The translations under genes and the position numbers were made by a program. The notes beneath the pieces were generated by a model. It was not told the DNA's origin, made no database searches, and saw only the letters and a program-made list of their open reading frames with translations. A stretch of 64,000 nt of DNA, taken from NCBI GenBank assembly GCA_947179325.1, contig CAMXAU010000002.1, forward strand, positions 124,001 to 188,000, written 5' to 3'. Shown here one piece after another: positions 1 through 8,699 of this stretch. Each line of letters opens with the position of its first letter. The first letter of the stretch is position 1. Source of the DNA: an uncultured Bacteroidales bacterium. GTDB lineage: Bacteria > Bacteroidota > Bacteroidia > Bacteroidales > UBA932.

Positions 1-110
1 AAGATTCCGTACCATGTTCCGCGCTTGGACTGCGGAAACCACCTGGAAAGGCTTATGACGGATCACCTGCAAAACCCCGTGTCCACGCATCTGTGTCGGT
101 AAATCTGAAT
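1..110 (+). pseudogene. Decayed zinc-ribbon transposase remnant at the window edge
   Basis: Bases about 50-110 align by eye with the 3' half of the small zinc-ribbon ORF at 39681-39860: both read roughly GGATCAC..CAAAACCC..GTC.ACGC, followed by AAATCTGA. One frame gives RLDCGNHLE, resembling the CRSCQSLFW part of that ORF. The frame is not maintained and the 5' part lies outside the window. It is probably the same mobile-element remnant, more degraded. Confidence 0.4.
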
Positions 111-277
111 CGTGGGAGTCCGTAAAACACAAGTAACATATATTCAATCACTTATACAACAACGGATGCGCCGGAATTTTTACACCTGCTATTGTGTAAT
201 ACATTTATGGTCAGGCGGTTATATTTTATATGTTTAGGGCCGCATGTGTAAGTACATGGCATTTACGGTACAGGCTA

Positions 278-606
278 CACACCGGGATTATCGGTATTTT
301 ACAATGTATAGACTGACAGTTAATTAGATTTTTGGTGCTAATCATGGTGTCCGCAAGATGCACACACCGTGATTATTCGTATTTTTGAAACATTGATTTA
401 TAGTAAATTACATCTTGTGAGTAATCCCGGCGGGTAGGTGTACGGCTACCACTTGGATTTTTCTTGTTTTTCAATATGTTGATTTATAGCTAATTGTGTT
501 TTACAGCGAATCCAGGTGGTAAACAGCATGCACTCTTTGGGATTGGTATGGCTTTATGAGCGTTTGATATATAGTGCTTTATATTTTCGCTATAGTCCCG
601 GTGGGT
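278..606 (+). repeat. Degenerate direct repeats of about 84 bp, three to four copies
   Basis: Copies start near 278, 363 and 446, with a partial fourth near 540-606. Each carries a block like CACCGNGATTATTCGTATTTT, then a TTGATTTATAG-like stretch, an AATTA block, and in copies 2 and 4 the string AGTCCCGGTGGGT or AATCCCGGCGGGT. The GGCGGGTA string recurs at about 40800. No coding frame is kept across the copies. Similarity is clear but imperfect, suggesting old duplication. Confidence 0.55.
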
Positions 607-765
607 CGTTATATGCCACATGAACTGCCTTGTTTTTCTTGGAGTGGTTTAACAATATCTCATTCTCGTCTTCTCAACTCCGTCCTTCCGGCCCTCCTGG
701 TCTGCTGTGGAGGCGTAGCCAGCCAACTGCCGTCATGCCACTCCGTGGTGCATCATTTGTTCACT

Positions 766-954
766 TTACTCTTTCGCGCTCCTGCTGCCAAAGCCCAGCT
801 GTATCCGACTCTCGTTGCAGTACGCTATATACTGCCCGGTCTTGTCCGCAAGCTCCTGTGCGGTCTTGAACTGCCAAAGGTTGCCTATCTCGGTCTTCAG
901 GTTGCAGAAGAAGCATTCGGTGACACTGCTGTCATAGCTGTTTCCTGTCCACAA
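766..954 (-). pseudogene. IS3-family transposase OrfB C-terminal fragment
   Basis: The minus-strand frame reads GNSYDSSVTECFFCNLKTE and continues to YIAYCNESRIQLGF. This is the usual C-terminal end of IS3-family DDE integrases (GNSYDNAVxESFFxxLKTE ... YIxxYNxxRIQ), including the region of the last catalytic Glu. Only about 60 residues survive. There is no start region, and the upstream side runs straight into the 51-bp tandem repeats, which share the TTTTGTGGAC string. It is a dead fragment of an insertion sequence, not a working gene. Confidence 0.7.
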
Positions 955-969
955 AATGGGAGTCTATTT

Positions 970-1226
970 GTGGCCGAGAGACTCGAATCACGTCACATGT
1001 CCACACCATGAAGCCCTTTCCGTGGCCGAAACACTCGAATCACATCCCTCGTCCACGAAATGGAGCCCTTCACGTGGCTGAAACACTCGGATCACGCCAC
1101 ATGTCCACGCAATGGAGCTCTTCCGTGGCCGAAACACTTGAATTACGTCCCTCGTCCACAAAATGGAGCCTGTCCGTGGCCGAAACACTCGTATCACACC
1201 ACATGTCCACACAATGGAGCCGGTAT
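970..1226 (+). repeat. Tandem repeat, five units of 51-52 bp
   Basis: Units begin with GTGGCCGAAACACTCG at about 970, 1022, 1074, 1125 and 1176. Units alternate: the 1st, 3rd and 5th carry ACATGTCCAC, and the 2nd and 4th carry CCCTCGTCCAC. Each ends with a version of AAATGGAGCC. Divergence between neighbours is about 15-25 percent. A single related unit occurs at about 40050 in the second repeat locus. No protein family is recognised in any frame. Confidence 0.8.
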
Positions 1227-1870
1227 TTATGGCCAGAATTCTCTTGGTTTGACATGCTCTGTTCAATCCTGCTGCTGGTGAACTTGAGATATCACTGGGG
1301 CAATCAGTGTTACCACGGCCCTGGCATTGTACAGCGCGCCCTGGTCCGCAGGTGAAGCAGCGTGCCATAGTCAGCAGGTGGAGAAGCGCCATAGCTCAAG
1401 CGGTGCAGCGCGTCTTTCAGCCACCTGCCGGCCGCCTTGAAGCTGGCCATCAGCTTCTCCATCACCCCATCACCATACCGGAGTCGTGGAACATCAATAG
1501 CTCGTGGCAGAGGATGCCCCTGTCAAAGAAGCCAAGGACCGGAGAGAGGAAGAGAGAGGGAGTGAGAGGTGAAAGAGAGGGAGAGAGAGGGAGAGAGATG
1601 GAGAGAGATGGAGAGTGAAAGAGAGGGAGAGTGATTCCGCCGGAGTTGGGCTGCCGGAGTCTGGGCTGCTGAATCTGGCTGTGAAATTTTGCTGGCGGAA
1701 CCGGGCCTGGAGCACTCTGCAATCCAGGACAAACGGTACCCATGCGCAGAACACTGTCCCTGGCCGTTTGGAAAAGTAGATTGCAACAGAATGCAAGTGC
1801 GGCTCTGGGGCGGAATTACAAAAATACATGCATAGACACATGCTTTTGCCGGTGAACCCATATGTGCATA
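1227..1870 (+). repeat. Dispersed repeat, copy 1 (same family as 40090-40790)
   Basis: The stretch from GGCCAGAATTCT through ATCCTGCTGCT, GTTACCACGGCCCTGGCATT, CATCACCCCATCACCATACC, GTGGCAGAGGATGCCCCTGT and TTTTGCTGGCGGAACC to TTACAAAAAT recurs in the same order and orientation at 40090-40790, at roughly 80-85 percent identity by eye. It contains a GA-rich simple stretch (about 1536-1635). Open frames here are short, overlap on both strands and match no known family, so I treat the whole as non-coding repeat. Confidence 0.75.
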
Positions 1871-1950
1871 GACACAGTGTTTTGCAGGTAATCCGAGACT
1901 TATATTTTACCGACAAACATTGATTCAAGATACAGAACCCATATGACCAA

Positions 1951-1989
1951 CAAAAGAGAGAGACCATTCATCAGAATGGTCTCTCTCTT
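1951..1989 (-). terminator. Terminator downstream of tRNA-Leu
   Basis: A perfect 16-bp inverted repeat (1954-1969 and 1974-1989) with a four-base loop is followed on the minus strand by a short T run. It lies just downstream of the minus-strand tRNA-Leu, as expected for an intrinsic terminator. The T run is short (TTTTG), so efficiency is uncertain. Confidence 0.7.
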
Positions 1990-1991
1990 AG

Positions 1992-2074
1992 TGCGGATGG
2001 CGAGACTCGAACTCGCACAGGATAACTCCCACTACCCCCTCAAAGTAGCGCGTCTACCATTTCGCCACATCCGC
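1992..2074 (-). tRNA. tRNA-Leu(GAG)
   Basis: The minus strand gives an acceptor stem GCGGATG/CATCCGC with discriminator A, a D arm with TGGCGAAATGGTAGACGC, an anticodon stem CTACT/GGTAG with loop TTGAGGG (anticodon GAG), a variable arm, and a T arm with GAGTTCGAGTCTC. Length is 83 nt and CCA is not encoded. Features are those of a class II tRNA decoding CUC/CUU leucine. Confidence 0.95.
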
Positions 2075-2089
2075 TTTGATTTGGGATTG

Positions 2090-2119
2090 CAAAGATAGAC
2101 ATCATTTTTTAATCTGCAA
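2090..2119 (-). promoter_or_regulatory. Bacteroidetes-type promoter for tRNA-Leu
   Basis: On the minus strand TTG (2117-2119) is followed after 19 nt by TATCTTTG (2090-2097). This fits the Bacteroidetes sigma-ABfr consensus TTTG-N19-21-TAnnTTTG and sits about 15 nt upstream of the tRNA 5' end. Confidence 0.75.
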
Positions 2120-2144
2120 AAAATATTTGACTTTTTTTGAAAAT

Positions 2145-2600
2145 TTATTTGATTTTCGTCCAAGTCACCGTTTCTGAGATACCAAGCAGCGATCCTTTAA
2201 GCTTCAAATTGCCTTCATTGTCGAAAACGCATGTGACATTTGCCTTCATTCCTCTTGTCGGATCGTAGACTTTTCCCCCATCCCAGCACTTCTTCTCCGG
2301 ATTATATTTAAGGTTCCAGACAAGGAGTATTTCATCGCATGGCACGTTCCTCAGGCTCTTGTCCGGATTCTTTTCATCAAGACGCTTCTTCCCGTTCTTG
2401 TCCTTGTCGTTCTTGACCCAGAAAACCCGGGCCGTGTATGTCCCGTCATCGGCCTTTGTAAAACGGACCTTGCTGTCTTCCCCGGAACGTACAACATGAT
2501 AATCGCCCAGAATACTGTCCGGTATGGAATTGAGGTCCTGGGCTTTCACTGCGAACAATGGCACTAGTGCCAATAAAATTGAAACAAATATCTTTTTCAT
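2145..2600 (-). CDS. DUF2147 secreted protein
   Basis: The 151-residue product starts with a signal peptide (MKKIFVSILLALVPLFAVKA, cleavage probably before QD). A single DUF2147 domain follows: an opening GDY, a central ARVFWVKNDKDKNGKKRLDE and DEILLVWNLKY, and a WDGGKVYDP block near residue 105, ending in a beta-rich tail. Members of this family are small secreted or periplasmic proteins of unknown function that often bring small hydrophobic or lipid-related contexts; no catalytic role is established. It is transcribed divergently from rpsP and converges on nothing else; tRNA-Leu lies downstream on the same strand with its own promoter. Family assignment is firm, function unknown. Confidence 0.85.
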   Translation of the reverse strand: MKKIFVSILLALVPLFAVKAQDLNSIPDSILGDYHVVRSGEDSKVRFTKADDGTYTARVFWVKNDKDKNGKKRLDEKNPDKSLRNVPCDEILLVWNLKYNPEKKCWDGGKVYDPTRGMKANVTCVFDNEGNLKLKGSLLGISETVTWTKIK

Positions 2601-2738
2601 AACATATTAATTTAAATCCTCTCCGGTATTTACCATAACCTTGCCAAAAAAGCGGGCGACAGGATGGCACATCAAAATTTCCGCACACAGCAGCAAGTGC
2701 CGACAGACGGTTTTTCAGGGCATAGTCCATAAAAAGGG

Positions 2739-2769
2739 TTGCGAATTTATGGAATATTTTGTAAATTTG
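2739..2769 (+). promoter_or_regulatory. Promoter of rpsP-rimM
   Basis: TTG (2739-2741), a 20-nt spacer and TAAATTTG (2762-2769) fit the Bacteroidetes housekeeping promoter. Transcription would start near 2776, leaving a leader of about 50 nt. The leader holds a 7-bp hairpin (TTTTCCT/AGGAAAA, about 2775-2794) before the rpsP start. Confidence 0.75.
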
Positions 2770-2828
2770 CACGTTTTTCCTCGTGCAGGAAAACATAGGT
2801 TTTATTTTTTCACTAAAAACAGATTACA

Positions 2829-3380
2829 ATGGCTGTTAAAATTCGTCTTCAGCGCCACGGAAAAAAGAATTTCGCATTCTACCACATTGTCGTGGCTGAT
2901 TCACGCGCACCTCGCGATGGTCGTTTCATCGAGCAGATTGGCTCCTACAACCCTAACACAAACCCTGCAACTATCCTTCTGAATTCAGACAGGGCTCTTG
3001 CATGGCTCAATGTAGGTGCACAGCCAACCCTCGTTACACGCCGTATCCTTTCTTATGAGGGAGTCCTCCTCCGCAAACACCTCCAGGGTGGAGTTGCAAA
3101 GGGAGCTTTCACACAGGAAGAGGCTGACAAGAAATTCGAGGCTTGGAAAGCTCAGAAAGACGCTAAGGTCAATGCAAAGAAAGAAGGTCTCGTGAAAGAG
3201 GCTGACGCAAAGGCTAAAGCTGCTGTTGAGGCTGAGGCTAAGGTAAACCAGGAAAGGGCTGAGGCTCTTGCCAAGAAGAAAGCCGAGGCTGAGGAAGCTG
3301 CAAGGGCTGCCGCTGAAGCTGCTGCTGCAGAGAAAGCTGCCCAGGAGGCAGAGGCTGCTGCTGAAAACACAGAGGCGTAA
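2829..3380 (+). CDS. rpsP: 30S ribosomal protein S16
   Basis: Residues 1-85 are a normal S16 core ([39 protein letters not shown]), a small-subunit protein that binds 16S rRNA early in assembly. At 183 residues it is about twice the length of E. coli S16. The added part from about residue 105 is low-complexity Ala/Lys/Glu with coiled-coil character. Such tails are common on Bacteroidota S16. The gene has its own promoter and overlaps rimM by one base (TAATG), which indicates translational coupling. Both proteins act on the 30S head and body during maturation. Confidence 0.97.
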   Translation: MAVKIRLQRHGKKNFAFYHIVVADSRAPRDGRFIEQIGSYNPNTNPATILLNSDRALAWLNVGAQPTLVTRRILSYEGVLLRKHLQGGVAKGAFTQEEADKKFEAWKAQKDAKVNAKKEGLVKEADAKAKAAVEAEAKVNQERAEALAKKKAEAEEAARAAAEAAAAEKAAQEAEAAAENTEA

Positions 3381-3913
3381 TGTCACAGGAGATTCACGGG
3401 CTGGTCAAAATTGCCCAGGTACTGAAATCAAACGGAACCGATGGCGAGATTGTCATAGGCACACGTGAAATATCTCCGGAAGACATCAACCTGAAGGAAC
3501 CGGTATTCATCTATTTTGATGGATTGCCGGTTCCATTTTTTATTGAATCACTTGCCAGACGTGGCAACAGCAAGGCTCTCGTCCACCTTACCGACATCTC
3601 CTCATTTGAGGATTCCGAGGAAATTACGGGGCGTGGCATATATGCAGAGCGCAGCAGTGTAGAGGGAATCATTGACAATGAGGACAGTTTCTCTGCACTG
3701 GTCGGATGGACTCTGTATGCTGCAGGTGAGGAAGAAGACGAGGAGGTCGGGGAGATCACCGACTTCATTGACATTCCCAACAACCCGTGCATAGAGGTAT
3801 GCACAGAAAAAGGAGCGGTAAATATCCCGCTCCATGAAGATCTCATTATTTCTGTTGACCCTGAAAACCAGGAAATCATAATGGACATCCCGGAAGGTCT
3901 GCTTGACCTGTAA
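3380..3913 (+). CDS. rimM: Ribosome maturation factor RimM
   Basis: The 177-residue product has the two-domain RimM layout: an N-terminal beta-barrel (IHGLVKIAQVLKSNGTDGEI, then PVFIYFDGLPVPFFIES) and a C-terminal PRC-barrel (about residues 95-175, ALVGWTLYA, VEVCTEKGAVNIPLHEDLI region). RimM helps 30S maturation by binding S19 and the 16S head. The start codon overlaps the rpsP stop, which fixes the start. The gene ends two bases before the convergent DUF4465 gene. It carries the usual rpsP-rimM order but trmD and rplS do not follow here. Confidence 0.95.
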   Translation: MSQEIHGLVKIAQVLKSNGTDGEIVIGTREISPEDINLKEPVFIYFDGLPVPFFIESLARRGNSKALVHLTDISSFEDSEEITGRGIYAERSSVEGIIDNEDSFSALVGWTLYAAGEEEDEEVGEITDFIDIPNNPCIEVCTEKGAVNIPLHEDLIISVDPENQEIIMDIPEGLLDL

Positions 3914-3915
3914 AT

Positions 3916-4683
3916 CTATTTCTTGATATATATCTGGGCCACAATATTGTCAATACATACATATTTAGGAACCTCTGAACCTTCTTTTGTCTCAAGCTCC
4001 AGGTCAATCGTGTCAATGCTTCCAAGTTTGCTCAGAGAGAGTGTTTTCCACGCTACATTCACACTGTCTGAAGATGCCAGGACATATTCGGCAGACCCAG
4101 TCTTGTTCCCAGCAAGGTATCCAGTCACCTTGAGCTTCAGATATTCAGACTTGTCTGTCTCCTCCTCTCCATCACCTGTCTCACCGGCAAACTGCGCATA
4201 GCCCCTGTCAGCAAAGAACTTGACAACCTGCTGCGTATTTGTCACCATGAAATAGTTAGGTGCACATGTCCCGTTCGCAGCCTCAAGGTATGTAATTGCA
4301 TGCTCAGGCTTCTGCACGCTGTCATAGTATACGATGAAACCATCCACAATACTTCCTGATTTTGGTGAAATCGGGTTTGTGTAGACAGTGAGCATCGGAT
4401 ATTTGTTTTCCGGATTGATTACAAGAGAACTGTCCCTTTTCATTGAAAAGGCAAAGCCGCCATATAATGCATCCTGATTTTCACTTGCCTTTGCACTGAA
4501 AGAAAGATATGTTGCAGCATCCGAGAAACCATTTGGAGAAATCAGGACACTGTCAGGAAATTCCGTTGCACTGTAGACATAATTGAATCCGCCAAGCCCG
4601 ACAAAGCTGGCCTCATAATAAGCCCCCTTGAAGCATGAGGCACAAAACATAGCCAAGGCTACAAAACCTAAAATTTTCTTCAT
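3916..4683 (-). CDS. DUF4465 domain lipoprotein
   Basis: The 255-residue product has a lipoprotein signal with lipobox MFCASC, so it is probably anchored to the outer membrane after signal peptidase II. The rest matches DUF4465, a beta-sandwich-like domain found in Bacteroidota and Planctomycetes surface proteins: a YGGFAFSMKRD block, CAPNYFMVTN in the middle, and the closing IDTIDLELE...VCIDNI with metal-site-like acidic residues. Family function is unknown, though members often accompany surface glycan or cobalamin-related systems. It is a single gene, convergent with rimM and upstream of nothing on its strand. A plain surface-exposed binding role is only an inference. Confidence 0.75.
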   Translation of the reverse strand: MKKILGFVALAMFCASCFKGAYYEASFVGLGGFNYVYSATEFPDSVLISPNGFSDAATYLSFSAKASENQDALYGGFAFSMKRDSSLVINPENKYPMLTVYTNPISPKSGSIVDGFIVYYDSVQKPEHAITYLEAANGTCAPNYFMVTNTQQVVKFFADRGYAQFAGETGDGEEETDKSEYLKLKVTGYLAGNKTGSAEYVLASSDSVNVAWKTLSLSKLGSIDTIDLELETKEGSEVPKYVCIDNIVAQIYIKK

Positions 4684-4799
4684 AATCTATACATCAATTT
4701 ATACAAGGGTGCTAATTTATAACAAAAAAGCCATTGAGCCAAGCGAAATCAATGCGGCAAGGCATTTATGCAGAAAAAAGCACGCAGCAGAACGGACAT

Positions 4800-5672
4800 C
4801 TACACTATGATCTTCCCGACATAGACAGCAGGCCCCGTCAGCCATACATCATCCGCACCGTCATCCGCAGGAATGAAATCAACAGACAGATAATCACGCA
4901 AAGCCTTGACATCTACATGTATACGTCCTGATTCGGCTGTACGGAAAACGCCATTATACTGGCTGCCCCTCTCCGGATGCGCAGCGACATCATGCCACAT
5001 AGCAATGGCAGAGGCCGTTATGCCTGTACCGCAGGCAAAAGTCTCGTCCTCCACCCCTTTCTCATATGTCCTGACATGGAGCAGGCCATCATATGGCTCC
5101 ACGAAATTCACATTAGTACCTATCGGGGCGAACTCTTCACGGTAACGTATCCTACGTCCCTCACTGAACACATCATACTCCGAAAGTGTCCCTACCTGTC
5201 TGACGAAATGCCTTGTCCCGGTATCAAGGAAATATCCTACAAGCCCATCTTCCCCCCTTGTGTATATGCCGCGGACATCCTTCATCTTGAGACGTACAGT
5301 ACATGATTTCCCGCTCCTTGACAGAATCATGGCGGAATGCGGGCCGTCTGCTGCAATAAAGTCAAGCCCATCTGTACCGCACCTGTCTGCAAACGCCACG
5401 ATACAGCGTCCTCCGTTCCCGCACATCATTCCTCCGGAGCCATCTGAATTATAATACACCATCCTGAAATCCGCGTCATCAGCATTTTCGAGAAGCATCA
5501 GGCCGTCCGCCCCTATTCCGTATCTACGGTCACATAGCTCCGCGATACGGGCAGGAGGCAACATCATGTCACCGCATCCATATGCCGCAGCTTCGCCATG
5601 CAGAATGGCCCCGTCCCGATTGTCCGCTATGAGGAAATCATTTCCTGCACCCTGATATTTATATAGTTCCAT
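4800..5672 (-). CDS. dapF: Diaminopimelate epimerase
   Basis: DapF interconverts LL- and meso-diaminopimelate, the last step before lysine or peptidoglycan use. The 290-residue protein has both catalytic cysteines in context: Cys84 in MCGNGGRC and Cys214 in FACGTGITA. The N-terminal YQGAGNDF motif is present. A short insertion near residues 28-40 lengthens it slightly over E. coli DapF (274). It is the last gene of the minus-strand lysine operon, 91 nt behind the aminotransferase. Cytoplasmic, PLP-independent enzyme. Confidence 0.96.
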   Translation of the reverse strand: MELYKYQGAGNDFLIADNRDGAILHGEAAAYGCGDMMLPPARIAELCDRRYGIGADGLMLLENADDADFRMVYYNSDGSGGMMCGNGGRCIVAFADRCGTDGLDFIAADGPHSAMILSRSGKSCTVRLKMKDVRGIYTRGEDGLVGYFLDTGTRHFVRQVGTLSEYDVFSEGRRIRYREEFAPIGTNVNFVEPYDGLLHVRTYEKGVEDETFACGTGITASAIAMWHDVAAHPERGSQYNGVFRTAESGRIHVDVKALRDYLSVDFIPADDGADDVWLTGPAVYVGKIIV

Positions 5673-5763
5673 ATACTTGCTATTCAGTTATCTGTCCTAT
5701 TCCACATCCTGCCGTATTATGCAATGCCGATAAAGGCACCTTGCCGCAGGAATCCCCATGAAT

Positions 5764-6951
5764 CTATCCCAGAAGTCTCCCAAGCAGGGCTATCCCTTCA
5801 ATGATCCGTTCCGGGGACATGAAAGAGAAATTCAGCCTCATGGTGTTAAGCCCTGTCCCGTCTGTATGGAAAAAAGAGCCTGCAACGTATGCAACACCTG
5901 CATCAAGCGCCTTGTCATAGAATTTCACGGCATCAAACCCATCCGGCATGGTCAGGAAAAGAAAAAGCCCGCCTTCCGGATGGGTCCATGTCACCCCTTC
6001 CGGCATATGCTCCTCAAGCAGGGAGAGCATCAGATCCCTTTTCGAGCGGTATAGTTCTATGCTCCTGGCAAGATTAGAATCAAGACGCCCGGATACAAGG
6101 AACTCAGCCGCCACATACTGGTCAAATACAGGAGGGCACAGGTCAAGTGACTGTTTGCACACATATATCTTGTCCAGAAGCTCCGGATTTCCGAATATCC
6201 ATCCCAGGCGGAATCCCGGGGCCATTATCTTTGAGAAAGAGCCAAGATGGAGCACAATGTCCGGGGCGAGGGAATAGATTGTCGGCACTGGCTCGCCTTC
6301 ATATCTCAGTTCGCGGTAAGGAGCATCCTCTACTATAAGGAAGCCATATCTGTGCGCCAGGTCCACAAGGATCTGCCTCTGCGCGAGGCTGAGGCTCTCG
6401 CCAGAAGGGTTCTGGAAATCAGCGATTGCATACAGGAACTTTATCCTCCTGCCCCTTGCGAGACAGTCTTCAATGGCATCCTCCCATGCACGTGCGAAGC
6501 CATCCGGATCAGAAACCGTCTTGACCCCGACCACATCCGCCCGGTATGAACGGAAAGACTGCAATGCACCAAGGTAGGATGGATTGGATGCAAGTATGAC
6601 ATCGCCAGGATTCACCAGCACCCTTGTACATACATCTATCCCCTGCTGAGAGGAAGATGTGACCTGTATCCTTTCAAGCGGGATCCCATACCTGGCGGAC
6701 AATGCCTCGCGCAGTTCAGGGACACCTTGTGTCGCGCCATACTGGAACGCCTTTCCTCCATTCCGGCGAATGACGTCCTGCATGATTTCCCCGAACTGGT
6801 CCAACGGGAAAGTTTCTGCAGAAGGATATCCCCCTGCAAATGAATATATCGAATTCAGGTCCACCCTCTTGAATATCTCCCTGACAGGCGAGCGGAAAAA
6901 CGCGCCGACATCGTCAGAGAAAAGTCCGCTGTAATCTATATGCTGTTCCAA
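5764..6951 (-). CDS. PLP aminotransferase, candidate N-succinyl-DAP aminotransferase
   Basis: This fold-type I aminotransferase resembles the 2-aminoadipate/MocR-catalytic-domain branch (COG1167) rather than the ArgD or DapL families. Numbered from a possible TTG at 6996, it shows FQNPSG (Asn196), EDAPY (Asp224, Tyr227) and the Schiff-base lysine in GSFSKIMAPGFRLGW (Lys256). I prefer the in-frame TTG at 6951, since homologues begin near the EQHIDYSGLF segment; neither start is ATG. It sits between dapD and dapF in an operon that otherwise lacks the transaminase of the succinylase pathway. The inferred job is therefore the DapC step; aromatic or 2-aminoadipate transamination is the alternative. 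Confidence 0.8.
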   Translation of the reverse strand: MEQHIDYSGLFSDDVGAFFRSPVREIFKRVDLNSIYSFAGGYPSAETFPLDQFGEIMQDVIRRNGGKAFQYGATQGVPELREALSARYGIPLERIQVTSSSQQGIDVCTRVLVNPGDVILASNPSYLGALQSFRSYRADVVGVKTVSDPDGFARAWEDAIEDCLARGRRIKFLYAIADFQNPSGESLSLAQRQILVDLAHRYGFLIVEDAPYRELRYEGEPVPTIYSLAPDIVLHLGSFSKIMAPGFRLGWIFGNPELLDKIYVCKQSLDLCPPVFDQYVAAEFLVSGRLDSNLARSIELYRSKRDLMLSLLEEHMPEGVTWTHPEGGLFLFLTMPDGFDAVKFYDKALDAGVAYVAGSFFHTDGTGLNTMRLNFSFMSPERIIEGIALLGRLLG

Positions 6952-7006
6952 TATACCTAAATAAATTAATGCCGGGATGTCAGAGCATGCCGGCAAGTCA
7001 ACATAA

Positions 7007-7783
7007 TTATCTCAATATATCCTCAAGGACAAGTGAGGCGGAAGTCTTCGAGTCACGGTATTTAACGATGACCGGAGTATAGATATGTATACCCTGCTCC
7101 GCCCCTGGCCCCCTGGTGACAGGACGGCTGCCGGCAACGACAACAGCTCCTTCAGGAACAACCATCTGCCCGTTTTCATTGGCACGGATGTACTCTCCGG
7201 AAGTGGCATCAAATATTGCGGTAGAGGAATTGATGACTACACCTGTAGCAATCACTGCATTCTCCTTTACAATAGTGCCCTCATATATTCCGCAGTTCCC
7301 TCCTATGAAGACATTGTCCTCGATTATGACAGGCAAGGCCCCTACCGGCTCAAGCACGCCTCCAAGCTGCGACGCTGCAGACAGATGCACATGTTTCCCG
7401 ACCTGGGCGCACGAGCCGACAAGGGCATGCGAATCAATCATGGTGCTGGAATCTACGTATGCGCCGACATTGACATATGACGGCGGCATCATGATTACAG
7501 ACGGGGCGAGATATGCGCCAGTCCTGACAGTGCTGCCTCCCGGGACGATCCTGACACCATTCTCCACGGTAAACGTCCTTGCCGGGAAAGTGCTTTTGTC
7601 AAAGAACGAGAAGGCACCGTCAGACATGTCAGCAAGGCCTCCAAGACGGAATCCGGCAAGTATCACCTCCTTGATCCAGGCATTTACGACCCATTTACCG
7701 TCAATCTTTTCCGCGACCCTTATATTTCCTTTTTCGAGGTCACTCATGACCTCATTGAACCTTTCTATATCTATATTGTCCAT
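7007..7783 (-). CDS. dapD: Tetrahydrodipicolinate N-succinyltransferase
   Basis: DapD transfers succinyl from succinyl-CoA to tetrahydrodipicolinate, committing the pathway to the succinylase branch. The 258-residue protein has an N-terminal helical part and a left-handed beta-helix of hexapeptide repeats from about residue 85 ([54 protein letters not shown]). Typical trimeric cytoplasmic enzyme. The ATG lies 10 nt after the dapA stop, and the downstream aminotransferase follows closely. Its presence argues against the one-step DapL route in this organism. Confidence 0.93.
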   Translation of the reverse strand: MDNIDIERFNEVMSDLEKGNIRVAEKIDGKWVVNAWIKEVILAGFRLGGLADMSDGAFSFFDKSTFPARTFTVENGVRIVPGGSTVRTGAYLAPSVIMMPPSYVNVGAYVDSSTMIDSHALVGSCAQVGKHVHLSAASQLGGVLEPVGALPVIIEDNVFIGGNCGIYEGTIVKENAVIATGVVINSSTAIFDATSGEYIRANENGQMVVPEGAVVVAGSRPVTRGPGAEQGIHIYTPVIVKYRDSKTSASLVLEDILR

Positions 7784-7793
7784 TTTCAGTTGT

Positions 7794-8681
7794 TTAGATC
7801 ATGTTCTGAAGTCCATCTATTGTCTTGGCCATCAAGTCGTAAGTAGAATCCTCACTGGTAGTCAGAGGCAGGCGCAGCTCATTCCTGATAAGCCCCATGG
7901 CTGCAAGACCTGCCTTTACCGGTATCGGATTACTCTCGACAAAGCAGTTTTCAAAGAGAGGAATCAGCCTGGCATTCAACGAATCAGCCTCATTGAAATC
8001 ACCGCGCGCAGCAGCCTCTGTCATCTTTACGACAAGTGACGGAGCGATGTTTGAAGCCACGCTTATAACTCCTGCTCCTCCCATCTTCATTATATCAACT
8101 GTCTGGTCATCATTGCCGCTGAGGACTGAAAATCCATCAGGCGCACCTTCTATGATTGCCTTTATCTGGCCAAGGTCACCTGACGCCTCCTTAATTGCAA
8201 TGATGTTCTCAATCTCCGCAAGCCTCAGAGTTGTCTCTGCCGTCATGTTCGTCCCTGTCCTGCCCGGGACATTGTAAAGTATGACAGGCTTGTCCGTCTC
8301 CGATGCCACAGCCTTGAAATATTCATACTGGCCCCTCGCCGTAGGCTTATTGTAGTAAGGGACGACCACGAGAAACATGTCTGCGCCATGCTCCCCGAGA
8401 AGTTTCATGTTCCTTAATGTCTGCTTCAGGGAATTTGTCCCGACACCGGCAAGGATAGTCTTGTCCCCGGCAATCTCACGTGTCAGTTCAAGTACCTTCA
8501 GCTTCTCATCATCCTCAAGACAAGGTGTCTCGGCAGTCGAGCCGAGAGGGACAAGGAAATGTATCCCTGCCTCAACCTGGCGTTCTACAAGAGATGCATA
8601 GGACTGATAGTCCACCGCACCATCCTTGAACGGAGTCACAAGTGCCGTACCGCACCCTGACAATACAAATCTGTTATTCAT
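7794..8681 (-). CDS. dapA: 4-hydroxy-tetrahydrodipicolinate synthase
   Basis: DapA condenses pyruvate with aspartate semialdehyde. The 295-residue TIM barrel carries the Schiff-base lysine (Lys164 in [10 protein letters not shown]), Tyr136 in LYNVPGR and the VVPYYNKPT block. The N-terminal phosphate-type loop is PLGSTAETP, as in Bacteroidota enzymes. It is 18 nt downstream of dapB and 10 nt upstream of dapD, so co-transcribed. Homologous sialate lyases share the barrel, but the context fixes the DapA assignment. Confidence 0.96.
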   Translation of the reverse strand: MNNRFVLSGCGTALVTPFKDGAVDYQSYASLVERQVEAGIHFLVPLGSTAETPCLEDDEKLKVLELTREIAGDKTILAGVGTNSLKQTLRNMKLLGEHGADMFLVVVPYYNKPTARGQYEYFKAVASETDKPVILYNVPGRTGTNMTAETTLRLAEIENIIAIKEASGDLGQIKAIIEGAPDGFSVLSGNDDQTVDIMKMGGAGVISVASNIAPSLVVKMTEAAARGDFNEADSLNARLIPLFENCFVESNPIPVKAGLAAMGLIRNELRLPLTTSEDSTYDLMAKTIDGLQNMI

Positions 8682-8699
8682 GATAAATGCATTTATTCT

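Noticed and set aside
574..1011. Open frame of 145 codons on the plus strand
   Set aside because: It overlaps the antisense IS3 transposase fragment and runs into tandem repeats; no recognisable domain.
970..1226. CRISPR array
   Set aside because: Units are contiguous 51-52 bp tandem copies with diverged sequence and no unique spacers; no cas genes are in the window.
1494..1967. Ser/Leu-rich open frames on the minus strand across the GA-rich stretch
   Set aside because: They arise from simple GA repeats; composition is low-complexity and three frames are open at once.
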